A program made the position numbers and the translations under genes. From NCBI RefSeq assembly GCF_900324485.2, contig NC_046647.1:17176464-17240463 (forward strand): a stretch of 64,000 nt of DNA, in the 5' to 3' direction. Positions 1 through 22,709 of this stretch are shown here, one piece after another. The notes under the pieces are model-generated. The model saw nothing but the letters and a program-made list of their open reading frames with translations, did no database searches and was not told the DNA's origin. Positions within the stretch are counted from its first letter, which is position 1, and the number at the start of each line of letters is the position of its first letter. Source of the DNA: Mastacembelus armatus. Taxonomy: Eukaryota; Chordata; Actinopteri; Synbranchiformes; Mastacembelidae.

Positions 1-1313
1 AGAAAATACAATACCTCTCAAAGACATCTGTGATTACAGGAGTGCAGACAGGTTCTTCACAGAGGGATACACTGGACTCCCTGCGGAAAAGAGCCGGGGT
101 GACGTGGTCCTGAGGTTGAGGAGAGATGAACTTCTCAAGAGGAGAGAAATCACACAGGAAAAGCCCCTGGAGTACATCCCGGTAGATTCCTGCCAACACT
201 GTCCCATTGTTTGCCTCTGTGGTCAGAGTCAACATGCGCTCAACGTGCCATAAAGGCTCAAAAAGGTAGAACATGTTCTCCCCGTGGTGGTTGAAAAATT
301 CTCCCACAAATGAGGACCCTGTTCGTGTGGTGGCCATGAGTAAAATGTGTTTGTGGCCACTGCTGTAGCTGTAATTGCCTAATTTGTCTGAGAGATTTGA
401 ATAATTCCTTTTTGTGCCAAGGAGTTTAGAAAGCAGCATTTTGAGCACACTCAAGGAGTCATTGTGTGTTGGGTTGTTGTAATCCTCTGTCTGTAGGGTC
501 TGCTGTGGAGTCTGCCTCTGGATCAGCTTATCAGAGACCCTGATGAGACAGAGAAGCTTGATTTAAAATACTGATTAGCAACAGTGTAAAAAAAATAAAA
601 AACACAAGACAGATCTTAAATCTCACACTGTATATTTCTACATGAAGTTACAGCAAAAGATCCAGAGGATCAGAGCTCTGGTCTAACATTCTTTTAAAGG
701 AAATTGTTTGGTCTTATGGAAAAAGATTTATTCGCTTTCTTGCCAAGAGTGAGGTCAAGAGAAGATCGATCATCAACTATCATGTCTGCGTTAGCTTACC
801 TTAGCATAAAGCCTGGAAACAGGCAGAAACAACTAAGCAGCTGCTGGCGATAACTTCTCACCCAACTCTCAGAAAAAAAGCAAATACGTGTATTTTCTAG
901 TTACAAGACTAGAATCAGTTATATAATCAGTTACACTTCCACCCTTCTGCATTTGACTTTCTTAACATTTGCATGTATATTAAATATAATGACGATCGCT
1001 ACACATAGCATAAAGCTCTGACAGTGGGACAGCGAGGCTGGTTAATACAAAAAACAGCAGTTGATCTTGTCCCAGGATATGTTGTACATGTAAAGTCGAA
1101 GCCAGGGGGTTTCGACGACAACGGTTATTTTCTCAGAAAGTATAACACTTTCTAGATGAATAATATTTAACATCTCTGATGGTTTCTCAGATTTTGGTCT
1201 TACCTTGAAAGGATGTTGCTTTCCTTTTCAATGATGACCAGGGCAACAATGCAGATGAAGATGACTGCATATTTGGTGTTCATTCTTGAGTCCTGGCTTT
1301 TGTAATTGGACAT
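1..1313 (-). CDS. chst3: Carbohydrate (chondroitin 6-) sulfotransferase 3, 5' part, cut by window edge
   Basis: Golgi type II membrane enzyme that transfers sulfate from PAPS to C6 of GalNAc in chondroitin. Coding exon 1 is 1313-1204 and exon 2 runs from 539 off the left edge. The splice (donor at 1203/1204, acceptor at 540/539) joins SNILSR to VSDKLIQRQ. This reproduces human CHST3, where a membrane anchor ([18 protein letters not shown] here) is followed by ISRVSDKL. Residues [15 protein letters not shown] form the 5'-phosphosulfate (PAPS) loop and are followed by [25 protein letters not shown] and [10 protein letters not shown], all family hallmarks. The start was taken at [16 protein letters not shown]; the second Met, 11 codons on, aligns with an internal human Met and is also possible. 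The last codons before the edge (VFERY then CIFS) diverge from the family, and GAGAG/GTATTG there could be another splice donor. The catalytic 3' part lies outside the window. Confidence 0.9.
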
Positions 1314-2960
1314 CTAGACTCTGGTGGGTGTGATGGTCATAGCTTGTCAGGCAGAGTCTAAAGCTTCATTCTGCAATTAGAAAGATACTTCTTTAAAGAC
1401 TGTAAAAATGACTTGAATGACTCAAAACATCTTCACAACTTATGATAATCCTTGTGTGTTTGGCTCAGGTCTCGAGAACACTGTTCTGGGTGTGGGATAA
1501 TGCATAACAAAACGATGAATAAGAGCACAGCAAAAACACTACCGTAAAATCATACAACAGATGCATCTCATGCTGGATTATGGTGACATCATAACTAATC
1601 AAAAAAGAATGGGAAAATATCTCAATATCTCCCATCTCAGCTTTGAGAGACAAACCTCTATTCAGCCAGCCATAAATAAATGTGGTCACAGATGGACTGA
1701 TATGAAGCCTTATGACTATTCTGAACGTTATACAACACATAGCCTTTGTAAACTTGTTTGTCTCATATCTTAGAACCACATATAAAAGACAAAAAAGAGC
1801 TTTTCAGTGGGACTGGGAGTGTGGTGAGGAAGAATATAGAGAGAAGGAGAAAGAGTAAATATAATTAAATACTCCCACACGGCAGCAAGTCGGTGGACAA
1901 AGCAGATTTTGATTCCAGGACTAAATCCCCTTCTTTTTAACCTGAAGCTACTTTCAGACTATGAGTAGTGAGTCTGTTGCTGAGTTGCACAATCTTGCAG
2001 TGAAGTTGTAAGTATCATTTCTGGGAATCAAACGTTTGTCCACATTATGAAGTCACATTATGAAGTCACCGGTAAAGAACAAGCATCAGCATGTTCATGA
2101 ATTTATCTTTGGTATGCATTTTTAACAAGTAGGGTATTATTAGTCCGTGTAAGACACAGGGAAAGGTAAAGCATCATACTACAGTATCAAAACAAAACCT
2201 TGTGTCTTCAGCCATGGTATCCTTCTCACCCTTTGGGAGTACTTCCATGTTTAAGGGCAACCTGAATGCAAAAATGTTAATGTAAAGAAGACTTAACATT
2301 ACCAGCCCACCCTGGTGTCACACAGCTCTTTTGAAGGAGTGCGATCCAATAATTGTTTATGATGTGAAATTATTCAGTATAGCTAATTTCTTCATTCCTA
2401 ATAAACTGACTATGGACTGTTACAGAAGCAGAAATGTAGACTACCCCCCCACACACACACACACAAAATTTGGACCTGTCAAGAAAGTGAATAATTGCTG
2501 AAAAGCATATAATTAAGGGAAAAGACACAGTTTTCAAGCCATTGTGGAATGACTGTGTGTTCTGTAAGTAAATATCACCCAATTATCTGAGCTTAATAGC
2601 CATCAAACTGTCAGGCTGAAGCACTTGAGCTGAGCATTTTTACATATTCAAGAATCGGTGGAGCGTTTGGCAAATCTCACTGTGCGCTCAAGCAGAAACA
2701 CACATCACTCTGTTTATCATCTCACTACAAATTACATTAATGGCTGCCTTCAGAGCCTTGAAGCAGCATCTCATGAAGACGCAAAAGCTAAAGTTCCCAC
2801 TGAAAGCTGTGCTGTTCATCCAGACGTGTTAGTGTAAACAATTAACTGTTATGGGCAAATACTGAAAACCATTAGAATCTGTGTAGGTGTCGTTTATCAC
2901 TTCCATGTGACTGATGGGTTATAGTCTGAACTATTTTCCATTTGGAAATAAAGAAAACGA

Positions 2961-2981
2961 CTCTTTCTCTCTCTCTCTCTC

Positions 2982-3022
<41 letters not shown>

Positions 3023-3048
3023 GTCTGTGTGTGTCTGTGTGTGTGTGT
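2961..3048. repeat. Compound (TC)n-(TCTG)n-(TG)n microsatellite
   Basis: A pure CT run is followed by about nine GTCT units and then by TG units, uninterrupted apart from the transitions. The short open frames over it on both strands are repeat artefacts. Confidence 0.95.
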
Positions 3049-3789
3049 CATTTAGGGGGAGGGGTCCATTCAAGAGGGCATTCAGGAACATTTTCAACAT
3101 CTCCACTACTGAACCAGAATGAACACAATCTTTAGCCACATATTCAAACTCACACGTTTAAAATGAAATATCAGTGGGTTACCCGCCATACACAACCTTC
3201 ATATTAGTGTAACCACTTACACCTGGATCACATGAGGAAACATACACATGTGTGCTTTGATAGCGACGGGAACACTGCTAGACTTTATCGTTACTCGTCA
3301 TTCGTTGGTAGCAGCATGTTTACAAGCTCTGCCGTGCGCCCCTGGTTTTGTAGGTGGTTTATTTAAAGCTTTGAGTCATTTCCTGTCCGAAGGAAAAAAA
3401 AAAAAAAAACAGAAAAACACATCAGATATAGAGAAGTTCAGGTTACAAACCTTTAGCTGGTTTCTCTCTGCATTCGAGCAAAACGTCCCCGGTGTGGTGA
3501 AAATCAGAAGGGTCCCCTCGTAGCATCTCGCTGCATTGTCTCGCACAAGGACACACGGCTTCATTGTATCGGACGCGGGCTCCTCTCCTCTGCCACATGA
3601 ATGAGAGGCGACGCGTACGCACGGACGTCTCGCAGAAACATCAACATTAAAAAGAGAAGTGGACCCTAGAAACCAGATTGTGTGTGGGTGTTTTGTTTTT
3701 AATTTAGAAAATACTGCGGTACAAAGAAACGTTTTCCCACAGCAGGTAACTCTTAACATTTACCAGCACCCGACAGACAGAAAGCACCG

Positions 3790-4066
3790 CCTTACCTAAG
3801 TAGATTTAAACATGTTTTCAAATATTTCCGCTTCTAAATGTGTTTCTCGAACTTTTCTCAAATACTGGCTCTCACAGCACGAGCGGGCAGACTGAAGGCG
3901 CACACCGATCTCCCTGCGTGGGACATCCTGTGTTGGCGAGTCACGTGATCCCAAAACACCCCGCAACTTTGTATAAAGGCTGAAGCCACAGCTATTCCAG
4001 CTATGTCCACCCTGCATATATTATGATCTAAAAAAAACCCTGAGCCCTCTGTTTTTTTTTTTATAC
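3790..4066 (-). promoter_or_regulatory. Possible chst3 promoter and 5' noncoding exon
   Basis: On the minus strand a TATAAA (plus-strand TTTATA, 4059-4064) precedes a GC-richer stretch holding an E-box CACGTG (near 3943). A consensus splice donor, CTTAG/GTAAGG, lies near 3793. This is the layout expected for a 5' noncoding exon of chst3, whose first coding exon begins 2.5 kb further on. It rests on position and motifs only; transcript data would decide. Confidence 0.25.
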
Positions 4067-7000
4067 TCAGCCGCCACAAGTTCAGGGTGTTGGTTGTTCA
4101 CACAGACGTGTTGTTAGAGATACCTGTGCTTCACAACAGTCTATAACAGTTACAGCCTATGCACATGTATATATGTCTAAATTAATGCGCAGTACAAATA
4201 ATCATTTTTGTATTTTTTTTTCCACCTCCAGGTTTTAACCGCTTGGGGGCAGCAGTGTCAAAGAAAGCAATGAGATGCAGGGGCTCTGTCAGCACAGGCT
4301 TAGTTCAGTGCTCATGATGCAAATGTCAGTTCGTCAAAACATATTTGATGCACATTATTTTTTACAAATTGCATTTTCTATTTTCCTCAGTTTTAATTTG
4401 TATTGTAATATAAAGATATCAACGCAAATTGTGTTTGTGCAGGAGGCTTCTTGACTTTAGGTGTGTTTCTGTAAATGATTGTAATCACTTTAATATATTT
4501 TTAGATTTTTATAGGGGTACGTCGATATTGTTTTGTTGAAATCCTATAAACACCCACAATACAGGACTAGCATTTTCAGAAATTGTCTTCTGGACCACTG
4601 CAGTGGTAATTTCTGGGTGGTTCATAATGTTGCGTATTCACCCTACAAGCTCTCTTTGAGGTTTATGAAAAATGAAAGGCTGTTAACCTACAGTATACTC
4701 TACATGGAGAGATTAAAAGAGTGACCTAGTTTTAGAGAGGACCAGGACTAAAAGCAAACCTCTGCCCTTGACAAACCACACTAGAGATTATCAATATTAA
4801 TCCAAAATGGTAGAGCTGAATTGGGTATCTGGACAACAGGTAACAGACAGTGATCCTGTAGTGACAGGAGCTGTTTCCCTTTCTATTTTGGACTCAGTAA
4901 ACACTGGAATTTCTTTTTTGTATTTTTAAAAATAGGGTTAAAATAAGGCTGTATTTAGTTTTTAATCACTGAACTGAGTGTGCACACTACTCAAACTGTT
5001 GGAGACACTGTATTGTTTACAATGTGTTAAGAATGAAGCATTTCTTATTTGTTGGAAAATTGGGATATATGATTGATACATGATCGATATAATGATGTGT
5101 ATATTTGGGTTATACTCGAGATTCCTGTAATCCAAAATGTTCATAAGGTCTTAGTGATAAACAGCTACATGTTCATCTGACATTTTTATGGACTCTCACG
5201 TTTCAGACTCATGTACAGGATGAGAGCCAGACTGATTCTTCATGCAGCCCTGTCTGCTGACAACACTTCTTGATAAACATCCAGAAACGTGCCCTAAACT
5301 TTGAAATCCTCTAAATGTTGCTGAGGGAAACATTTTCTCATGTAATAATTCCATGTAATTTGAAGATAAAATATAAACATTAATCTTGAAATATTATATT
5401 ATATTATCACAATAATAAAACCCCCCATATGGGAAACAAAAGAGTTGTTTGTTAGTGTTCGTGTGATTTGGCTCAATTTTAATCACACTTTTTTCATAAT
5501 GTATTTGCACATATTAAAAGCTTTTTATTTTTAACCAACTGTCTTAAGGATCTGAGTTGCATTTTTCATGTTACATTCTAAATACTGGGGGTATTTTTTT
5601 TCTTTTCTAAACTTTAAATCACACTATGTCCTGCACAAATCCTCAGAAAAAATAATTCAACATGAGACATTAGGATAAATTACAAATATGAAAAAATGAC
5701 AGCCTAAAAAACACCTAAAATCATATTGAGATAAAAAAAAAAAAACAGCCTGAAAGGCACAGAAATATAATGTGTGTGGATTTGATACAACAGACACACA
5801 AACACATTATTGTCTACAGTGTTTCTTATCATGTTCTTTCCTTTATTTTCTTGCAACACCCTACAAGGGCAATATTTTTAAAAAAATACGTTGAAGGAAA
5901 TGGCCCATACTGAAACAAATATTTCAGTGTACACTGAGCCTAATTATGCTCAGGTTTGGCCTTGTCTGATGGTGACACTAATCCAAATCAAATAATCCAC
6001 AGGATAAGCATCTCCCTGAAAATTCTCCTGTGGGCTGCATAATGATTTAGCCCCACCAAGAACAAAGAGGTAAACATGTACTGCTGTGATAGAAGGAACA
6101 GGATTAGATGAGCAGTGAGATTTGATCCCTTTGACCTTTATACAGTGATCACTGCAGAGACACTTGCAGAAATAATCTTCAGTGGCTGGTTTTTAAAACA
6201 CAATGTAAGCACTGGCACACACTTGTAAGTAACATTTTAAACAAAGGTCACATTCAGTATGACAGAGGATAAAAAACATATGTATGTGAACCCACAGGAT
6301 GCTGCATGTCTACTGTCTGCAATATGTCCACCAGTTGGTTCTGCAGCTACTTGTGTCTGCTAATTGTGTCTTAGATTCCTGTCTGATGGAGCCTGTGTGA
6401 ACACAGACGGGTCCTGCATTACAAGATGAGTAGGGATTAGAGCACAGTGGGTTAATCTTTGGGCCTGCCATCTGCCTGTACCATGAGAATTAAACCTAAA
6501 GCCACAGCCTATACCATCAAAAGTAACTTGACAGGTGAACTCATGTCAACACACACAATGTTGAACACAATGTTTTCCCTGAATCTGTGTTCAGTGTGTG
6601 AAAGAATACAAATTAACCAATGTGCTTTTGACTACACCGTCTCAACATGTTAACTTTCCAACCTGAAAGCTCGCACAGTACATGCAGGAAAATAGTATTA
6701 AACAATATATAGATGAATGAATGTTGTTTTTCATCCTATATGCATCTTTTCCTCCCTGGGACTGTATGCCAACTCATAAACTGTAACAATCAATGGGTTG
6801 CTGTTTTGTAGAAAGCATTTCCAAGTCAAATAGAGGATCACTGGGTTAATATTATATAACGTTTGTTTACCAAAGTGGCAAACAAGATTAAGTTCCAAGA
6901 AGATTAGCCTGATTCACTGCCCAAAATACTAATCAAAAAGTCCCAGAAAGTCAGTAAGTTAATCAGTAGGGTTTTTAATCAGGGACTCAGTACAGATAAC

Positions 7001-7744
7001 AGAAGAAAGAAAGACATTAATAGATAACACATTTTCTGATTATATCAGTCCGTTCATGATTTCAAACAGGAACTATAATCTCATCAGATCATTTCCTGCT
7101 TTCATCCTCTGTTTTATAATTATTTTATTAATTTTATAAATTGTGGATTGTTTTCTTTTTCCTAATGCATCAGATGTTTGTGGAGGGAATAACAGATGGC
7201 ACTGTATACAAAACAATGACCGGTGTAATGGTATAAATCATTTTAATCCATCTACTTTGTCCATGACAGAGTTTGTTATGCACTGTGTGTAAATGTGATA
7301 GATCACAGTTAAGTTTAATATAAAATTCTCATTCTTAAATTAGTTACAGTTCAGTATAGACCATGTGGCTGTTCATGTAAGATAAACATTACAATACCTG
7401 ATATGCAGCCTGTCACACTTATTTGTATACAACTGTAGAATAGCATAGAAACACTAACTGATAATTATCTGAAATGTGTAAAATCACAATAGTTTGACAA
7501 ATTAGATTTCTTACCTTCAGGTAAAAGCCTCGTTTTCTATGAAAGAAGATACTTAGACATTATCAGAATATTGCATGTATGTAGTAGTGAATGAAATCTG
7601 TTAATTAAGAAAAATTAAAAACATTAAAATTATACCTGTATGCTTATGTTGCAGTATTATATCCTTGTTTTGTCTGTAGGCAGAGCCGTCTGTTGTGGAT
7701 CGGTGACTGATGGGGCCTAGGAGGAACTCTTAAGGTGTGTCATT

Positions 7745-7750
7745 GGATTA
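7745..7750 (-). promoter_or_regulatory. CRX/OTX-type TAATCC site upstream of cdhr1
   Basis: GGATTA on the plus strand (TAATCC on minus), about 110 bp before the cdhr1 start codon. CRX and OTX2 bind TAATCC in photoreceptor promoters. A single hexamer is weak, but the other three retinal genes of the block also have one near their starts. Confidence 0.35.
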
Positions 7751-7856
7751 GCATGTGAGCATCTGCCTTTAGCCGTCTACAGCTGCCCACAAACACCCTG
7801 AGAGCTGCATCTCATGTGCAGGACTCTCGACGGAGGAGCCTTCATGGTCCGGTGTC

Positions 7857-18709
<10,853 letters not shown>

Positions 18710-21700
18710 CTATGACTTGACAAAACAACCTCACCTCAAGGTCCCTTTTCATAGCTGCCATGTAGATTTATTCTGCCTAGTTGTCATTAAAATGCATTTG
18801 TTCACATTTTCATTTCTGTAGAGCTTTTAGTTTTTCTCATCCATGCAGGCATACAGACAAATGGAGAATTTAAAATGGAAACAACGACATGTCCAGCAAC
18901 TGGGTAGATTTCATTGATGAAAATTAAATGATATAATCAAAAGTTCCAGATTAGCCACTAAATAGATCGTGAGGTGAGATTGTTTTGTCAACAGATATTT
19001 TCAAAGTCAAAAATGAACTCGATCATTTGTTTGTGTTTGCATGTGTGTGTGTGCCAGATAAACACTGCAGGAGCTAAGAATGTAAGTTATGTGTTTTCAT
19101 TTTAATCTCATTTTCATGTGAAAAAACATATCCATCATTTGTTTTCAATTCACTGCCATTCATCATTGGCTCTTGGTGCAAGTGTCTGTGATTTTGTAAC
19201 GACTGAACTATTTTTGACACACTAGTGGCTTAAAGTTCTCCAACCCAGATCCCCTGTCGGGAATGAAGTCATTCAAATTTCAACAAGCAGGACTGTTTAT
19301 TTGGGATGCAACCAAGCTCCTTACAAGAGATTTCATGACACTTGAACTGACTAAAAAGATCAGCCCAAGGGAAGGATCACGTTAGGAAGGTCTTTAATCC
19401 TACTGTGCAGGTGTAACTGCTTAGAGCCTTGTTTTGGAGCAGTCATCTGGTGTATCTGTTTCAAATTTGTCATTTTTGTTATAAACAGTGTCTATAAAAT
19501 CACCTGTACTGATTTTATTACCAATAAACATCATTTGTAATTTACCTGATGGTGGAAGGATTTAGATCAGGTTAAACCACAGGATAAAAAAGCTCCATGA
19601 CATTTCATTCATTCCAAATTTAACTTACATTAACAGAAGCGTTAGCAACAAAATGTACTTAAATTACATTGTAGTGTGAGAAATAACTGCAGCTGTGAAA
19701 GTATTGCAGCAAAGTGGATTTCCACCACTGAACTTTCAGTTTAAATAAATATGCAACTGGATTATTGACATCAACATGCAAACATAATGCGTTGTGAAAC
19801 TTACTTTTTCTTTAAACTCACTTTGTTGATGCTTCATATACACTAACTTCGGTTGGCAATGGGACAGTGTGGTAGAGCTGGTCACAACCAATCCCAGATC
19901 AGAAAGCGTGGAGTCCACCAGGATCATTATACTGTAGTCTCTGGAGACACTGTGAAACTCACAGAGAGATTTTTGTTGCCAACACCTCCTTAATGAGCCT
20001 GCAGGTATACTCTACAGCCCCCTTCTGGAGACAGAGGAGAACCTGCTTGGACTACAATGCTCACTTTGAGATCACCATTCCCAAATCCTTAAACAATTGT
20101 AACAATGAGTAAAGCTAAAGCTATGGCCTTAAGAAAATTCTTGCTGAATCATATTGTAAAACAGAGGGAAGATGTTTGCACAGATTGTGTTAAACAGTTG
20201 CAGTCATGTATAACAAGAGCAATATTCCTACAATAGGAGATATATTGAGATGTATGAAGAAGGCCTTACAAAACAATATTATTTTTGCTGTTGTTTTTAG
20301 TAAACCCTCACCAGATGTCCTGCAAATATGTAATATATTATCCTGATACAAGCCCTTTTGCTCTCCTTTGCTCCAGTTTCAATGTGAGCACTACCAATTA
20401 TGAAGCTACACTGAATCACTCGCTGGGTATTTGTGTAGACATCAGCAAAACATGAACACTATTTCAAAGTTACATAAAACATAAAATTTGCAGATTACCG
20501 TCTCTAATCCAAGGACCAACTTGTTCATCTTTGTACAATATTGCATGGTTGGCTAAAAACCAAAAGGCCATCTGCACTGATCTAGTTTGGACAAGATGTG
20601 TGTGACTGGCACTGAACTTTCTGCAGCCTCAGCTGGCATATTTCACATGGCTGTGATGACGCAGAGTTGACGCTGGGGATTTTTATTTTTTTAGTTGACA
20701 AAATAAACACTGCCTTCTACACTGAGTCAGATTATAGTACATACATGTTATATCCAGAAATGTGTAATGCATTTTCAGGTCAGTACAACGAAACCTAAAT
20801 TTTAGATTTAATTTTTAGTTCAAAATTGTGACACACGTACATGCAAACACTTTGAAATCATGCAGGCTGTTAATGCTCTAAAGTGAAATGGGGAAATATG
20901 AGGAGCAGCCCAAATGATCATGCATTATGCCATGTAAGAGGCAGCCAGGATTACTGGGCTGTTTGATAGAGGATTACAGAGCTGAAAGTTGCAAAAGGCA
21001 TTGATGCTTTAGAATGAAAGAAAGCTATGCATGGTTTTCAAAAACCCTAAAGCAACAGAAGTAGAAGATAAAAGAAGAATTGCTTTTCTGGATAAGAAGG
21101 CTGTGTTGACATCTGCAACAGTTATGCAGCGTAGTGTTTCAATAATACACTGCTTTATGCAACAGTAGTAAGGAAATTTGATAAATCCAAATTAAGATGT
21201 TATTCTGACTGTTTTTTCTGTTGAAATAGCTGTTTACATTCATCCTTGTGTCATACACATTGGATAAGGATTATAACAAAGAGCAGCAACAATCTCCATC
21301 CACAAATCATATGAACACAACTGAACAAGCAAGAAAGCAGATGTTCCTGTGCTACAGAAAATGAGTCGCCAATCTCAGTTTAAAACCCTCTTCTTAAGTC
21401 AACAGGCGCGAGTCCCAGCAGAGAAGAACTGATCTCCCTGCATCACAGGAGACAACACATGGACATGGAGGAGGGGGCCTCTGTCATCAGATCATAACGT
21501 GACGTTAAGAGCGGATACTGTAGAGGATGCCAGTGTTTGGGTATTATGTCAAATGAACAATGCCATTGGCTGAGGCATATCCGATGTACCATCTGTCTGG
21601 GTTGGTCAGTACAGATCGTGTGTGACGCATGACTTCTGTTTGTTGTGTTCACAGAAGTGGGAGACAAGAACTGTGACGTGCATGTGACGCAGAAAGGATT

Positions 21701-22709
21701 AAACATATGCTAATGAAGCTTTACAGTTCACATAGATAAGTTCATCAAATTATCTATTAATGTTTTAAAAAACATTGTCCTTGTCTTTTGATGCAATTTA
21801 TTCATTGTGTCATTTATATGTTTTGTCTCATTAACTTAACTTTTTTTTTGGTAATAATTTTTAGTTTGATGAAAAGGGTAACATTGGAGAGGCAAGGTTT
21901 ACAGCTGTAACCAAAACGATTAAAGACCAGTAAACCTTTTATTATGTTAAAGTAACTTTTTTTAAGGTACATTTTTGGGATTATGCACAAAAATAGGTGG
22001 TGTTTGGTAAGAGGTTAATTAATGGTTCACCAGTACATGATGTTTGTTGTTGTTCAGTCATTCAGCATGTTCATATACTGTCCAAGCTGTGAGTTACTGT
22101 GACTTGAAGAAACTTTAACCATCTTGTTTAAGAGATTTTCTTTTTCCTGGTCAAGTTTTATGCTACAGTAAAAATATACCGGTTTAATTGACGATGTAAG
22201 CAAAATGGCCCAAAATGATATCCACCACATCAATACATACAGTATTGAACAAAGGTATACACCTACAACTGAACAATCTATGTAAAAAAGTCCTCTTCTT
22301 AAAGTCATGTTGATGTTGTTTTCTTTCTATTTCACAATGGCCTCAAATGAAGCAAAAGTTTAAAACAGTGGCTCATTTACAACTAAACAAGTTGTAATAA
22401 CAAGACAAGTATTTGAGACAGAATCAAACTGGAGCACATTCACTACACTGGTGCAAATCCTTGAATTACACTCTTGACATTATGGTCATCATTCACATCT
22501 GTGCAACAAACTCCTCGGCCTAGAACAGAGGAAGAGATAAGATTAAAACCAAGGCAGATCATTTTCAATCTTCTAAATATTGTAGTTATATCAGTAACAA
22601 AGTCAGGGTCATACAGCAGATCTATTCTTTTCTAGTGTTTTTAACAAAAAAGGACTGCTACAGGGTGAGACATTGGTCTATTACAAGATCAGTTTCATGT
22701 TTCAGAAAT
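18710..22709. other. cdhr1 3' UTR and intergenic region to lrit2
   Basis: The cdhr1 3' UTR may run to a polyadenylation signal AATAAA at 19522-19527. From there to the lrit2 stop I see no exon-like open frame, RNA gene or recognisable repeat; the stretch is AT-rich with short spurious frames. The lrit2 3' UTR must occupy its right end on the minus strand. Confidence 0.6.

Larger units (their letters stand above)
1314..7740. other. Intergenic region between chst3 and cdhr1; chst3 5' side
   Basis: I see no convincing coding exon in this stretch. It contains a (TC)n/(TCTG)n/(TG)n microsatellite at 2961-3048. At about 3480-3960 there is a CpG-richer block that may hold the chst3 promoter. Around 5979-5998 there are two TAATCC hexamers 14 bp apart. 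A short tandem duplication of CACATTATGAAGT lies near 2040-2070. The remainder is AT-rich unique sequence. Confidence 0.6.

Noticed and set aside
3376-3759. 127-codon minus-strand frame near the CpG-richer block
   Set aside because: Contains a poly-Phe run from a poly-A tract and has no similarity I recognise; more likely promoter-proximal noncoding sequence.
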